Shown: in pieces, positions 1-8,544 of the stretch
Position numbering within the stretch: the first letter of the stretch is position 1
Layout of the letters: every line of letters begins with the position of its first letter
Made by a program: the position numbers and the translations under genes
NCBI GenBank assembly: GCA_028871475.1
Contig: JAGWMZ010000003.1
Location: 62,001 to 126,000, forward strand
Source: Sphingomonadales bacterium
Lineage (GTDB): Bacteria; Pseudomonadota; Alphaproteobacteria; Sphingomonadales; Sphingomonadaceae
DNA length: 64,000 nucleotides
Direction: 5' to 3'
The notes under the pieces: model-generated
Seen by the model: only the letters and a program-made list of their open reading frames with translations
What the model was told of the DNA's origin: nothing
Database searches by the model: none

Positions 1-91
1 CACAGCGTGAAACCGAAACACCCTCTGCCTCCAGCGCCGCGGTAATCACGATCGCGATGGACTCATCATCCTCAACCAGCAGGACACTCAT
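1..91 (-). CDS. ntrC: NtrC response regulator, N-terminal fragment
   Basis: The first 30 codons of a response regulator run off the left edge. The translation begins MSVLLVEDDESIAIVITAAL, the first beta strand and acidic pair (E7, D8, D9) of a receiver domain. It starts 11 bases after the stop of the NtrB-like kinase on the same strand, the usual ntrB-ntrC order, so it should be the sigma54 activator of nitrogen-assimilation genes. The AAA+ and DNA-binding domains lie outside the window, so the NtrC name rests on context. Confidence 0.8.
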   Translation of the reverse strand, partial: MSVLLVEDDESIAIVITAALEAEGVSVSRC

Positions 92-102
92 CACTCTGAA
101 AC

Positions 103-1218
103 CTACCCTCTGTTTGCCCGGCTGACGGAACGCTGCACCGGCTCCTCCGGGGCAACCGGAAGATGCAGGCGAAAATGGGTCCACCCGCCCACTTCATCGC
201 GGTCATGGGTGATGCGCCCGTTCATGTCACGCACCAGCTTGAGCACCAGCGCCAGGCCAAGGCCCTGCCCGCTCTTCTTGCTGCTGACGAAAGGTTCGAA
301 AATATGGTCGCGCATGGCAGGCTCGATGCCCGGACCATTGTCCGACACCCGCACCTCGATGGGCAGGCGCACGGGCGAGCCCTGCCCGGCGGCATGAAGC
401 TGCAAACCGCTGGCAAAGCGGGTACGCACGATAACGCGGGAACCCGGAGCGCCGCCACAGGCATCGCGCGCATTGGCCAGCAAGTTGATCAGAACCTGCA
501 CCAGCCCATGCGCGCTGCCCATCACCGGCGGCAGCGACGGATCGAACTCTTCCTCGATCTTCTGCGCGCCGGCGGTGGCCGCCATCATGATGGCCGCGGC
601 ACGGCGAATGGCCTCATGCAGATTGCAGGGGGCAACCGGTTCCGCGGTGCGGCGGCTCAGCGTCTGCATCTGGTCGATCAGCTTGGCGATCCGGTCGACC
701 TCCTCGGCGATGAGCAGGGTCATCGCCCGGTCGGACCCTTCCACCTTGCGGCCCAGCAATTGCGCCGCGCCCTTGATGCCCGCCAGCGGGTTCTTGATCT
801 CATGGGCGAGGATTTCGGGCGCGCGCAGCACGCCTTCATTTCCGCCATTGCCGTTTTCCCGCATGGCATCGGCGGCGACCGTGTCATGGAGCGTCATCAC
901 CATCCACCCCACCCGGTCGGCCACGGGGCCGGCGGTGATGTCGACCCGGCGCGGCCCCTGCCCGATCAGATGCACGTCGATCTGCCGCGCGGACACTGGC
1001 GCATCGGCCTCGGCCAGACGGCGGGCAAGGCGCGGCTCGACCAGATCGAGGACCTCGCGCAGCGGCTTGCCCATCAGACGGCGGTTGGACTGGCCAAAGA
1101 ATTGCTCGGCAGCCGGGTTGACCCAGCTGATGATCTGTTCAGGCGCCAGCAACACCACCGCGACCGGCAGGCTGACCAGCAGCTTGCGATGCTCGGGCAG
1201 GTCGGCGGAGGCAATCAC
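103..1218 (-). CDS. ntrB: Nitrogen regulation sensor kinase NtrB
   Basis: Soluble histidine kinase/phosphatase of 371 residues that phosphorylates NtrC under nitrogen limitation, normally under PII control. An N-terminal PAS domain (about residues 10-110) is followed by the H-box HEIKNPLAG with the phospho-accepting His at 139, an N-box (NLLANARDAC) and the G boxes (DNGPGIEP and GQGLGLALV). There are no membrane segments, as expected for NtrB. The start is GTG, two bases after the dusB stop, so dusB-ntrB-ntrC looks like one transcript, an arrangement known from many alphaproteobacteria. Confidence 0.95.
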   Translation of the reverse strand: MIASADLPEHRKLLVSLPVAVVLLAPEQIISWVNPAAEQFFGQSNRRLMGKPLREVLDLVEPRLARRLAEADAPVSARQIDVHLIGQGPRRVDITAGPVADRVGWMVMTLHDTVAADAMRENGNGGNEGVLRAPEILAHEIKNPLAGIKGAAQLLGRKVEGSDRAMTLLIAEEVDRIAKLIDQMQTLSRRTAEPVAPCNLHEAIRRAAAIMMAATAGAQKIEEEFDPSLPPVMGSAHGLVQVLINLLANARDACGGAPGSRVIVRTRFASGLQLHAAGQGSPVRLPIEVRVSDNGPGIEPAMRDHIFEPFVSSKKSGQGLGLALVLKLVRDMNGRITHDRDEVGGWTHFRLHLPVAPEEPVQRSVSRANRG

Positions 1219-1220
1219 GC

Positions 1221-2252
1221 TCAGGCAGCCTGCGCGCGCTGATAACCCTGTTCGATCAGCGGCGTGTAGAACTCGGCGAGAGCCGCCTTCACCATCGCCG
1301 GGTCATCCATGAAATTCACGCGGTTGCGGAACTCGGCGCTGCCATGCAGGCCCTTGGTGTACCAGCCCAGATGCTTGCGGCTCATATTGACGCCGGTCAT
1401 GATACCATAATGCTCGAGCATCATCTCGTAATGTTCTGAAAGAACGGAAAATTGCTCGGCAAGGTCAGGGTCGGGCTTGCGCTCGCCCGTGGCCAGCCAA
1501 TGCATGACCTGACCCAGCAGCCAGGGGCGTCCGTAGGCCCCGCGCCCGATCATCACGCCATCCGCGCCCGATTGCTCCACCGCATTGGCCACATCCTCGA
1601 TGGTGCAGATATCGCCGTTGACGATGACGGGGATGTCCACTGCCTGCTTCACCTGGCGGACGAAGGCCCAATCGGCCTCGCCGCGATACATCTGGTTGCG
1701 GGTGCGGCCATGCACGGTGATCATCTTCGCACCCAGATCCTGCGCGATTCGCGCCAGCTCTGGCGCGTTCAAACTGTCATGGCACCAGCCCATGCGCATC
1801 TTGACGGTCACCGGCACGTCAACGGCCTTCACCGTCGCCTCGATCAGCTTGGTCGCCAGCGGCAGGTCGCGCATCAGCGCCGAGCCCGCATCGCCATTGA
1901 CCACCTTCTTCACCGGGCAGCCCATGTTGATGTCGATGATCGCCGCACCCTTGTCCTGCGAGAGCCTGGCCGCGTCACCCATCTGCTCGGGCTCGCAGCC
2001 GACGAGCTGCATCGAGACCGGCTCCTCGGCCGGATCCCACGCCGCCTTCTGCACCGACTGGCGCGTTTCACGGATGGCGGCGGGGCTGGCGATCATCTCG
2101 GTCACATTGAGCCCGCTGCCATAGCGACGCACCAAACGGCGCATGGGCAGATCGGTCACCGCCGTCATCGGCGCCAGCACGACGGGGCTGTCGATGCGGA
2201 CGGGGCCGATATGGATCGGCTGCAAAGCGGGGGGCGTGGGTGTTTCTGTCAT
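1221..2252 (-). CDS. dusB: tRNA-dihydrouridine synthase DusB/NifR3
   Basis: FMN-dependent TIM-barrel enzyme that reduces uridine to dihydrouridine in the tRNA D-loop. The 343-residue product begins [18 protein letters not shown] and shows the family landmarks [15 protein letters not shown] (FMN site), [11 protein letters not shown] with the catalytic Cys, [11 protein letters not shown] and the phosphate-binding stretch ending [16 protein letters not shown]. The frame stays open another 90 codons upstream, but ATG at 2252 fits the family length. This is the nifR3 gene that classically precedes ntrB and ntrC. It is divergent from ispDF. Confidence 0.95.
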   Translation of the reverse strand: MTETPTPPALQPIHIGPVRIDSPVVLAPMTAVTDLPMRRLVRRYGSGLNVTEMIASPAAIRETRQSVQKAAWDPAEEPVSMQLVGCEPEQMGDAARLSQDKGAAIIDINMGCPVKKVVNGDAGSALMRDLPLATKLIEATVKAVDVPVTVKMRMGWCHDSLNAPELARIAQDLGAKMITVHGRTRNQMYRGEADWAFVRQVKQAVDIPVIVNGDICTIEDVANAVEQSGADGVMIGRGAYGRPWLLGQVMHWLATGERKPDPDLAEQFSVLSEHYEMMLEHYGIMTGVNMSRKHLGWYTKGLHGSAEFRNRVNFMDDPAMVKAALAEFYTPLIEQGYQRAQAA

Positions 2253-2389
2253 AAAACCGATAGGATGCCTAAAAAACAGGCAGCCCATAGCCGATTTTGT
2301 CCTCTGTGTAAGCAGTCTATCGCCCTGGCATACGATTTTCGCAGGGATGCGATTGCGTGCGGGCTGCCAAGCGACTACCGGCGCGCTGC
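2253..2389. promoter_or_regulatory. Divergent promoter region dusB / ispDF
   Basis: This 137-base gap separates two divergently transcribed genes and must hold both promoters. I see no clear paired -35/-10 boxes or operator palindrome in it. Both flanking frames remain open into the gap (a GTG at 2357 is in frame with ispDF), so the chosen starts rest on family alignment rather than on strong ribosome binding sites. Confidence 0.4.
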
Positions 2390-3562
2390 ATGAAGGACGA
2401 CACGACTCATCCGGGCGTGGCAGCTCTGGTGGTTGCAGCCGGCCAAGGCCTGCGCGCCGGCCAGCCTGTACCCAAGCAATTCGCCCTCTGGCGCGGCAAG
2501 CCTGTGTTGCGCCACAGCGTCGAGGCACTGGCCGCCGCCGGGATCCACCCGATCATCATCGCCATTCCCTCCGGCGCCGATGCGATCGCGCAGGCCTGCG
2601 TGGCCGGCATCGCGGGGGTCCGCTTCATCACCGGGGGCGACAGCCGTCAGCAATCGGTATGCCTCGGGCTGGAAGCACTGGCCGGTGATGCCCCTCGCCT
2701 CGTGCTCATCCATGATGCAGCGCGCCCCGTCCTGCCGCGCCCCGTCATCGAGCGACTGGTCGCCGCGCTGGAGACAAGGCCGGGCGCCATTCCGGTGCTG
2801 CCGGTGGTTGACAGCCTGTGCCATGTGGCCGGCGACAGCGACGATATGGGGCCTGCGGCACGGCGCGAAGCCTTGCGCCGGGTGCAGACTCCACAGGCGT
2901 TTCATTATAATGACATTCTAGCAGCCCATCAGGCCTGGGCGGACACGCCGATGGCCGGAGATGACGCTCAGGTTGCGCAGGCCCATGGACTTGCCGTGGC
3001 TCTGGTCGATGGAGATGAAGCCTTGCACAAACTGACCTTTGCCAGCGACTTTGCTGCCGGCGACGCGCAGGGCGATACCCGCCCGCCCGTCCGCATGGGC
3101 ACCGGCTATGACGTGCACCGGCTGGAGGATGGCGAGGAGCTGTGGCTCTGCGGCGTGAAGATCGAGCATCATCAGGGGCTTGCCGGTCACAGCGATGCCG
3201 ATGTGGCCATCCATGCGCTGGTCGACGCCCTGCTGGGCGCGGTCGCGCTGGGCGACATCGGCCAGCATTTCCCGCCCAGCGACCCGCAGTGGAAGGGCGC
3301 TGCCTCCGACCGTTTCCTGGCCCATGCCATGACGCTGGTGCGCGCGGCAGGCTATGAGCTGGGCAATGCTGATGTCACCATCATCTGCGAAGCACCCAAG
3401 ATCGGCCCGCATCGCGCCGCCATGCAGGCAAGGCTTGCCGCCATCATGGCGGTGCCCGAGGCGCTGGTCAGCGTGAAGGCCACCACGACCGAAAGACTGG
3501 GCTTTACCGGACGCGGACAGGGCATTGCCGCGCAGGCCGCCGCCGTGGTGCTGCGCGCATGA
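2390..3562 (+). CDS. ispDF: Bifunctional IspD/IspF (MEP isoprenoid pathway)
   Basis: Fusion of 2-C-methyl-D-erythritol 4-phosphate cytidylyltransferase and 2-C-methyl-D-erythritol 2,4-cyclodiphosphate synthase, 390 residues. The N-terminal half shows the nucleotide loop [13 protein letters not shown], then PKQF and LIHDAARP (IspD). The C-terminal ~160 residues start [10 protein letters not shown] with the metal ligands DVH, followed by GHSDADV and the [13 protein letters not shown] signature (IspF). IspDF fusions are typical of alphaproteobacteria. The start chosen is ATG 2390; an upstream in-frame GTG at 2357 is possible. It overlaps the next gene by 4 bases. Confidence 0.95.
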   Translation: MKDDTTHPGVAALVVAAGQGLRAGQPVPKQFALWRGKPVLRHSVEALAAAGIHPIIIAIPSGADAIAQACVAGIAGVRFITGGDSRQQSVCLGLEALAGDAPRLVLIHDAARPVLPRPVIERLVAALETRPGAIPVLPVVDSLCHVAGDSDDMGPAARREALRRVQTPQAFHYNDILAAHQAWADTPMAGDDAQVAQAHGLAVALVDGDEALHKLTFASDFAAGDAQGDTRPPVRMGTGYDVHRLEDGEELWLCGVKIEHHQGLAGHSDADVAIHALVDALLGAVALGDIGQHFPPSDPQWKGAASDRFLAHAMTLVRAAGYELGNADVTIICEAPKIGPHRAAMQARLAAIMAVPEALVSVKATTTERLGFTGRGQGIAAQAAAVVLRA

Positions 3563-4110
3563 GGCGGGCCTTCAACACGCGTCGCCCGGCCTGCGCACTG
3601 GCCGCCGGGCTGCTGGCATTGATGCCGGGCATGGTCCGCGCGGCAGAGCCGGTCTGCCTTGCCCCGCGTGAATTCACGCAGATCGCCACCTATGCCCTGC
3701 CCAATGCGCTGACCGCCACGGCCCAGCGCTGTTCGGCCACCCTGCCGGCCGATGCTTTCCTGAAAACCGGTGGGCCAGAGATGATCGGGCGCTATGCCGC
3801 GGCCAAGCCATCGGCATGGCCCGGCGCCAAGGCGGCTTTCCTGCGCATCACCGAAAGCCAGCAGGGCGAGGTCGTCAACGTTCTGCGCAACCTGCCCGAT
3901 CCGCAGTTGCAACAAATGGTCGACGCCTTCATCCAGGGCCTGGTCGCCCAGAAAATTCCCGCCGAGCGCTGTTCCAGCATTGATCACATGCTGCGGCTGC
4001 TCTCACCTCTGCCGGCACAAAGCACGGCAGATATCATTGGTCTTGCCATCGGTCTGGGGTCGCAAACCGGACAGGCCAGGATCGGACAAATCCGGATCTG
4101 CAATCCATGA
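3559..4110 (+). CDS. Exported protein of unknown function
   Basis: 183 residues, family not recognised. A typical Sec signal peptide is visible (MRRAF.., hydrophobic LAAGLLALMPGM, likely cleavage after VRAA at about residue 29). The mature part carries four Cys (near EPVC, AQRC, AERC and IRIC), which suggests two periplasmic disulfides, and is mostly helical by composition. It sits between ispDF and cinA with 4-base ATGA overlaps on both sides, so it is translated as part of that operon. Its function cannot be read from the sequence. Confidence 0.8.
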   Translation: MRRAFNTRRPACALAAGLLALMPGMVRAAEPVCLAPREFTQIATYALPNALTATAQRCSATLPADAFLKTGGPEMIGRYAAAKPSAWPGAKAAFLRITESQQGEVVNVLRNLPDPQLQQMVDAFIQGLVAQKIPAERCSSIDHMLRLLSPLPAQSTADIIGLAIGLGSQTGQARIGQIRICNP

Positions 4111-4640
4111 CTGACTCGCTTCTTCCCCCCGATATCGTCGCGCTCGCCGCCAGGGTGATCGCCGAGAACGCCGCGCTGGGCCGCAAGGTGGCCGTGGCGG
4201 AAAGCTGCACCGGCGGGCTGGTGAGCGCGGCGCTGACCGAAATCGCGGGTTCATCATCCGTGTTCGAATGCGGTTTCGTCACCTATTCCAACGAAGCCAA
4301 GCATGAGCTGCTGAGCGTGCCGGGTGACATCATCGACACCTTCGGCGCGGTCTCGGTGGCCTGCGCCTGGGCCATGGCACAGGGCGCGCTCAAACATTCC
4401 AGCGCCGATGTCACCGTGGCGATCAGCGGCATTGCCGGACCCGATGGTGGCACGCCGCAAAAGCCGGTGGGTCTGGTGGTCTTCGCCCGCGCCCAGCGCG
4501 ACGACAGCGACGTGACGGCCGAGGAGCGCCATTTCGAACCCGTCAGCCGCGCCAGCGTGCGCGCGGATGCGGCGCGCGTCGCTCTGGAACTGCTGCTGCC
4601 CGTGGCAAAGGATGACGCCGGGAACGAGGCGGGGGAATAA
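4107..4640 (+). CDS. pncC: CinA C-terminal domain / NMN amidohydrolase PncC
   Basis: 177-residue stand-alone CinA C-terminal domain. The family deamidates nicotinamide mononucleotide in NAD recycling. Diagnostic stretches are VAVAESCTGGLVSAALTEIAG with the nucleophile-region ESCTGG, then VTYSNEAKHELL, the active-site loop VAISGIAGPDGGTPQKPVG and the end of the Rossmann-like core. The N-terminal MoCF-like domain of full-length CinA is absent, as in many proteobacteria. Last gene of the ispDF run; the neighbouring ratA-like gene is convergent 10 bases away. Confidence 0.9.
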   Translation: MTDSLLPPDIVALAARVIAENAALGRKVAVAESCTGGLVSAALTEIAGSSSVFECGFVTYSNEAKHELLSVPGDIIDTFGAVSVACAWAMAQGALKHSSADVTVAISGIAGPDGGTPQKPVGLVVFARAQRDDSDVTAEERHFEPVSRASVRADAARVALELLLPVAKDDAGNEAGE

Positions 4641-4650
4641 TCCCCGCCCG

Positions 4651-5094
4651 TCAGGCGGTGGGCGCCCCGTAAAGTTCGGCGGCCCGCGTCTCGAAAGCCT
4701 CCACCATCTTGCGGAAGGCGCGATCGAAATACTGGCCTGCGATGCTTTCAAAAAGCGCATTGCGGAAACTGAACTTCACACTGAAATCCAGCTCGCAGCC
4801 GCCGCCGTCTACATCACGAAAGGTCCAGCTGTTGTCGAGGTCGCGCATCGGCCCATCGACATAATGGACGGTGATGCGGCTCGGGCTTTGCTTTTCGACC
4901 CGGCTGGTGAACTTCTCACGCAGCATCTTGAAGCCGACGAGCATGTCGGCGACCATCTCGGTCTCGCTATCCTCACGCACGCGCGTGGCGATCACCCAGG
5001 GCAGAAATTCCCCATAACGCGCGACATCAGCGACGAGATCGAACATCTGCTTGGCGCTGTAAGGCATGCGCCGGACTTCATGCAGGGCAGGCAT
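4651..5094 (-). CDS. ratA: RatA/COQ10-like START-domain protein
   Basis: 147-residue polyketide-cyclase/START-like protein (MPALHEVRRMPYSAKQMFDLV.., FLPWVIATRV, FKMLREKFTSRV, ending in an alpha-helical RAFRKMVEAFETRA). The alphaproteobacterial and mitochondrial members bind ubiquinone (COQ10); the E. coli member RatA is described as a ribosome-association toxin. With lipA next to it, the ubiquinone/respiration reading fits better here. Its ATG follows the lipA stop after one base, so the two are cotranscribed. The frame extends upstream inside lipA but family alignment supports this start. Confidence 0.88.
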   Translation of the reverse strand: MPALHEVRRMPYSAKQMFDLVADVARYGEFLPWVIATRVREDSETEMVADMLVGFKMLREKFTSRVEKQSPSRITVHYVDGPMRDLDNSWTFRDVDGGGCELDFSVKFSFRNALFESIAGQYFDRAFRKMVEAFETRAAELYGAPTA

Positions 5095-5095
5095 G

Positions 5096-6055
5096 TTATT
5101 TCGCGTCCACCAGAGCCTTCTTGGCCAGTTGCGCTTCACGCGCGGTGCGCATTTCGGCAAAATCCTCACCAGCGTGGTAAGAAGAACGGGTAAGCGGGCT
5201 GGCCGCGACCTGCAGGAAGCCCTTGGCGCGGGCAATGGCGCCATAGGCCGCAAAAGCCTTGGGCGTCACGAATTCCTTGACCTCGGCATGCTTGGGTGTG
5301 GGGCGCAGATATTGGCCCATCGTCAGAAAGTCGATCTGCGCGCAACGCATGTCGTCCATCACCTGATGAACCTCGAGCCGCTCTTCGCCAAGGCCCAGCA
5401 TCACGCCGCTCTTGGTGAAGATCATCGGATTATGGCGCTTGACCTCCTCCAGCAGGCGCAGCGAGGCAAAATAGCGCGCGCCCGGGCGAATGGTGGGGTA
5501 AAGGCGCGGCACAGTTTCCAGATTGTGGTTGTACACATCGGGGCCCGCTTCCACGATGGCTTCGACCGCGCGCTGCATCTTGTTGCGGAAGTCCGGCGTC
5601 AGGATCTCGATCGTCGTGCCAGGCGTGTTCTTGCGCAGCTCATTGATGACCTTGACGAACTGGCTGGCGCCGCCATCGGGCAGGTCGTCACGGTCGACCG
5701 AGGTGATGACGATGTGTTCCAGCCCCAGCTTGGCGGCGGCCTCGGCCACATGCGCGGGTTCGAGCGGATCGACCCGGCGCGGCATGCCCGTCTTCACATT
5801 GCAGAAAGCGCAGGCGCGGGTGCAGACATCACCCAAAATCATCACCGTCGCATGCTTCTTGGTCCAGCATTCGCCGATGTTGGGGCAGGCCGCTTCCTCG
5901 CACACCGTGTTCAGGCCCAGCCCGCGCATCAGATCGCGCGTCTTGCCATATTCCTTGCTGACCGGCGCTTTCACGCGGATCCAGTCCGGCTTGCGCAGGG
6001 TCTGCGGGGTCGAGGTCTGGTCAGCGGGCGCGAGCGGTGAGGACAGGTCGTTCAT
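5096..6055 (-). CDS. lipA: Lipoyl synthase LipA
   Basis: Radical-SAM enzyme inserting two sulfurs into protein-bound octanoate. Both iron-sulfur sites are visible: the auxiliary cluster [12 protein letters not shown] and the radical-[13 protein letters not shown], followed by GMPRRVDP and the family tail including the RSSYHAGE motif with the conserved Arg-Ser-Ser. Length 319 from MNDLSSPL; the frame can begin 8 codons earlier (6079). The product would lipoylate the pyruvate dehydrogenase parts encoded at 14-17 kb, including the lipoyl domain on the E1 beta subunit. Confidence 0.96.
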   Translation of the reverse strand: MNDLSSPLAPADQTSTPQTLRKPDWIRVKAPVSKEYGKTRDLMRGLGLNTVCEEAACPNIGECWTKKHATVMILGDVCTRACAFCNVKTGMPRRVDPLEPAHVAEAAAKLGLEHIVITSVDRDDLPDGGASQFVKVINELRKNTPGTTIEILTPDFRNKMQRAVEAIVEAGPDVYNHNLETVPRLYPTIRPGARYFASLRLLEEVKRHNPMIFTKSGVMLGLGEERLEVHQVMDDMRCAQIDFLTMGQYLRPTPKHAEVKEFVTPKAFAAYGAIARAKGFLQVAASPLTRSSYHAGEDFAEMRTAREAQLAKKALVDAK

Positions 6056-6199
6056 GCCATGCCAGATAGGCGCAAGCACGCCGCCTTTCCAGTGTAAAAG
6101 CGGCTGGTTTGTTGCGCGCCTTGCAATTGTTCTTGCGCTCTATGCCCCAAAGCGCAGGCACTCTTGCCTGCGCGGCCATGTCGGGCCAAAAGCGGCGCC

Positions 6200-6853
6200 A
6201 TGAGCACGGCAAACACCCCCCAACTCGACCGGCTTATCGCCGGATACCGCCGCTTCCGCGAATCGGGCTGGACGCCCCGCCGCGAAAGATGGGAGCAATT
6301 GCGCGAAGGCCAGAGCCCTGAAGTACTGGTGATCGCCTGCAGCGACAGCCGGGTCGATCCGGCGCAGATCTTCGACGTGGACCCGGGTGAGATCTTCGTC
6401 GTCCGTAATGTCGCGGCCATGGTGCCGCCCTTTGAAACGACGCCCGGCCATCACGGCGTTTCAGCCGCGCTGGAATTTGCCATCCAGGTGCTGAAGGTGA
6501 AGGAAGTCGTGGTGATGGGCCACGGCATGTGCGGGGGCTGCAAGGCGGCCCTCACCCAGTCGCTCCACGGCGCGAAACATGGCCAGGGCGGTTTCGTGGC
6601 CGACTGGATCGCCATGCTGGACGAAGCACGCGAGCCTGTCGTTGCCCAATATGGCATCGAAGGCCGCACCGCCGAGCGCGCGATGGAACAGGCCGGCGTG
6701 CGCGTCAGCCTGGCCAATCTGCGCAGCTTCCCCTGGGTGGCGGACAAGGAGGCCAGCGGCGAACTGACGCTGCGCGGCGCTTTCTTCGCGATCTCCGACG
6801 GCGTCCTGCACGTGCTGGACGAAGAAACAGACATCTTCACGCCCGTGGCCTGA
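6200..6853 (+). CDS. Beta-class carbonic anhydrase
   Basis: 217-residue enzyme interconverting CO2 and bicarbonate. Zinc ligands are Cys47 in ACSDSRVDP, His108 and Cys111 in GHGMCGGC, with the Asp49-Arg51 dyad of beta-carbonic anhydrases intact. RNVAAMVPPFE is the usual active-site stretch. The frame opens at 6164 but ATG 6200 gives the family N-terminus. Divergent from lipA. A strong hairpin terminator follows at 6870. Confidence 0.95.
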   Translation: MSTANTPQLDRLIAGYRRFRESGWTPRRERWEQLREGQSPEVLVIACSDSRVDPAQIFDVDPGEIFVVRNVAAMVPPFETTPGHHGVSAALEFAIQVLKVKEVVVMGHGMCGGCKAALTQSLHGAKHGQGGFVADWIAMLDEAREPVVAQYGIEGRTAERAMEQAGVRVSLANLRSFPWVADKEASGELTLRGAFFAISDGVLHVLDEETDIFTPVA

Positions 6854-6869
6854 ACGGCTGAACAGACAG

Positions 6870-6904
6870 AAAAAGGGGCGGCGGTTTCCCGTCGCCCCTT
6901 TTTT
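6870..6904. terminator. Bidirectional intrinsic terminator
   Basis: A-rich and T-rich arms flank a GC stem: AAAAAGGGGCGGCGG on the left pairs with CCGTCGCCCCTTTTTT on the right, with one G-U pair and a short loop. It lies between the convergent carbonic anhydrase and the exported repeat protein and can serve both strands. Confidence 0.85.
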
Positions 6905-6924
6905 GTGCATCCTCGGCGTCAGGC

Positions 6925-8214
6925 TTACTTGCCGCCGGCCTTCTTGGCCACGGCCACCAGCCACAACTGGGCAATGGCGGCGCGCGGACCATCGACGGCG
7001 GTGAAGGCAGCCTTGGCACCGGCATAATCGCCCGCGTCATACAGGGCGATGCCCAGGCGCGTGTTCACTGTCGGCTTGTCGACATCAGGCCTGGTCAGCG
7101 CCAGCTTGTAGATTTCAGCTGCCTTGGCGGGCTGGCTGAAGCCGAGATAGGCATCACCCGTGTTGGCAATGGTGACGGTCTTGGCATTGGCGGCATGGGC
7201 CAGCTTGTCGAGTTCGGGCAGCGAGGCCTTGTCCGAATTGAGACGGCCCGAGGAAATGCGCAGCGCATCGGCGACAAAGGGCGTTGCCGTCTTCAGCTTG
7301 CCGGCAGCGATGCCCGCATCCGCCGTGGTCTTGACCTCTTCGGGGTTGCGGATGGGGTCCGCAGCCTCGATGTAGTCGAGATAATCGCGCTCGGTCGACA
7401 GCGCGCCCATGCGGGCCTGCAGGCGCATGGCATCGAGCGTCTCGGCCAGATTGTACTTGTGCGTGTCACGCACCACCGCCAGCGCCAGCGCCCAATTGGC
7501 GGGCGTGCCATAATCGGTCGCCAGACCGCTGGCAAAATAGGCGCCATAGTCGCCATTCTGCGTGTCTTCCGCCGCACCCAAACCGCGACGATACCAGGAT
7601 TCATCCACCTTGATGCCGCCGGCCCTGGCCTTCTCGATCACCGCCTTGAGAGCAGCCATGCCCTCGGGCAGCTTCTTTTCCTGAAAATAGGTGTCAGCCG
7701 CGAGCACCTCGAGCTGGATATCATTCTGCCCGGCGGCAACGGCTGCCGCGACCTGCGCGCGGGTTTCAGCGTAATCCTTCGCGTCATAGGCGAACTGCGC
7801 GGCATAGACATGCAGCTTGCCGATCATATCGGCCGGGGCCTTGCCGCTCTCGAGTTCGAGCATCACGCCCTTGCGCTGCAGCTTGGGGTCCTTGGCGGCA
7901 AGGCCGATGGCCACCACCAGGCCGCCCGCGCCCATCTTGTCGTCAGGCGTGGTCGCCGCGGCGACCAGCGGGTCCACCTTGGCCACCAGCGCGGCAACAT
8001 CGGCGGGCGGATTGTTGTTCTTGCGCGCGGCTTCCACCTGCGTCTGGATCGGGCTGGCAACGGCCAGGAAGCCGGGCGAATACTTCGCCGCGCTGCTCGA
8101 TGCCTTCTTGTCGGCCGCGAGCGCGGAGCTGGCAACCACCCCCATGGACAGGGCGGCAATCACGGCGACACGCGTAAGGAGCGAGCCGCGCAGGCGCGAG
8201 CTGATCCGGTTCAT
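6925..8214 (-). CDS. Exported TPR-like repeat protein
   Basis: 429 residues with a clear signal peptide (MNRISSRLRGSLLTRVAVIAALSMGVV.., cleavage near ALA-AD at about 34). The body is an Ala-rich helical solenoid with TPR-like units (for example AYLGFSQPAKAAEIYKLAL and ALYDAGDYAGAKAAF). The start at 8214 is supported by an AGGAG site a few bases upstream. Probable periplasmic protein-protein interaction role; no partner is evident and the gene appears to be transcribed alone. Specific function unknown. Confidence 0.85.
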   Translation of the reverse strand: MNRISSRLRGSLLTRVAVIAALSMGVVASSALAADKKASSSAAKYSPGFLAVASPIQTQVEAARKNNNPPADVAALVAKVDPLVAAATTPDDKMGAGGLVVAIGLAAKDPKLQRKGVMLELESGKAPADMIGKLHVYAAQFAYDAKDYAETRAQVAAAVAAGQNDIQLEVLAADTYFQEKKLPEGMAALKAVIEKARAGGIKVDESWYRRGLGAAEDTQNGDYGAYFASGLATDYGTPANWALALAVVRDTHKYNLAETLDAMRLQARMGALSTERDYLDYIEAADPIRNPEEVKTTADAGIAAGKLKTATPFVADALRISSGRLNSDKASLPELDKLAHAANAKTVTIANTGDAYLGFSQPAKAAEIYKLALTRPDVDKPTVNTRLGIALYDAGDYAGAKAAFTAVDGPRAAIAQLWLVAVAKKAGGK

Positions 8215-8544
8215 GCATTCAACTCCTGTATTGCCCTGGCCTCGCACACCGCGGCCAGGCGAAAGCTGTCATTCAGCCGCTGTCTGTGCAGGGGATTCGG
8301 GCCTTTGGCAACTGACTATGCAACTGCGCGCTCGCGACTGAACGGTATTTGAACCCGTCCCGCCGCATGTCCACGCCTCCATTCCGCCGCCGCCATGAGG
8401 CATGTCACCGCATTCCATTCCACGGGTTTGTGGAAAAAAGCGCAACCACTGGCCTGATACCGGCGGCAATGCTGGCCATGCGCGCGCGCATGGCCTAGAG
8501 CGTCCTATCAACCGTTCCGTTTAACAGCAGAAATCAACAGACGC
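8215..8544. promoter_or_regulatory. Divergent upstream region of gyrA, with 22-base palindrome
   Basis: 330 bases without a gene. The main feature is a perfect palindrome at 8474-8495 made of GGCCATGCGCG and CGCGCATGGCC, about 50 bases before the gyrA start. Its middle 16 bases (8477-8492) are strictly alternating pyrimidine-purine. A second element, CCTGGCC paired with GGCCAGG across an 11-base loop near 8236-8262, would form a hairpin in the leader of the repeat-protein gene. I could not assign convincing -35/-10 boxes for gyrA. Confidence 0.6.

Noticed and set aside
163..1312. Plus-strand frames opposite ntrB
   Set aside because: No family resemblance, and the kinase on the other strand has all motifs.
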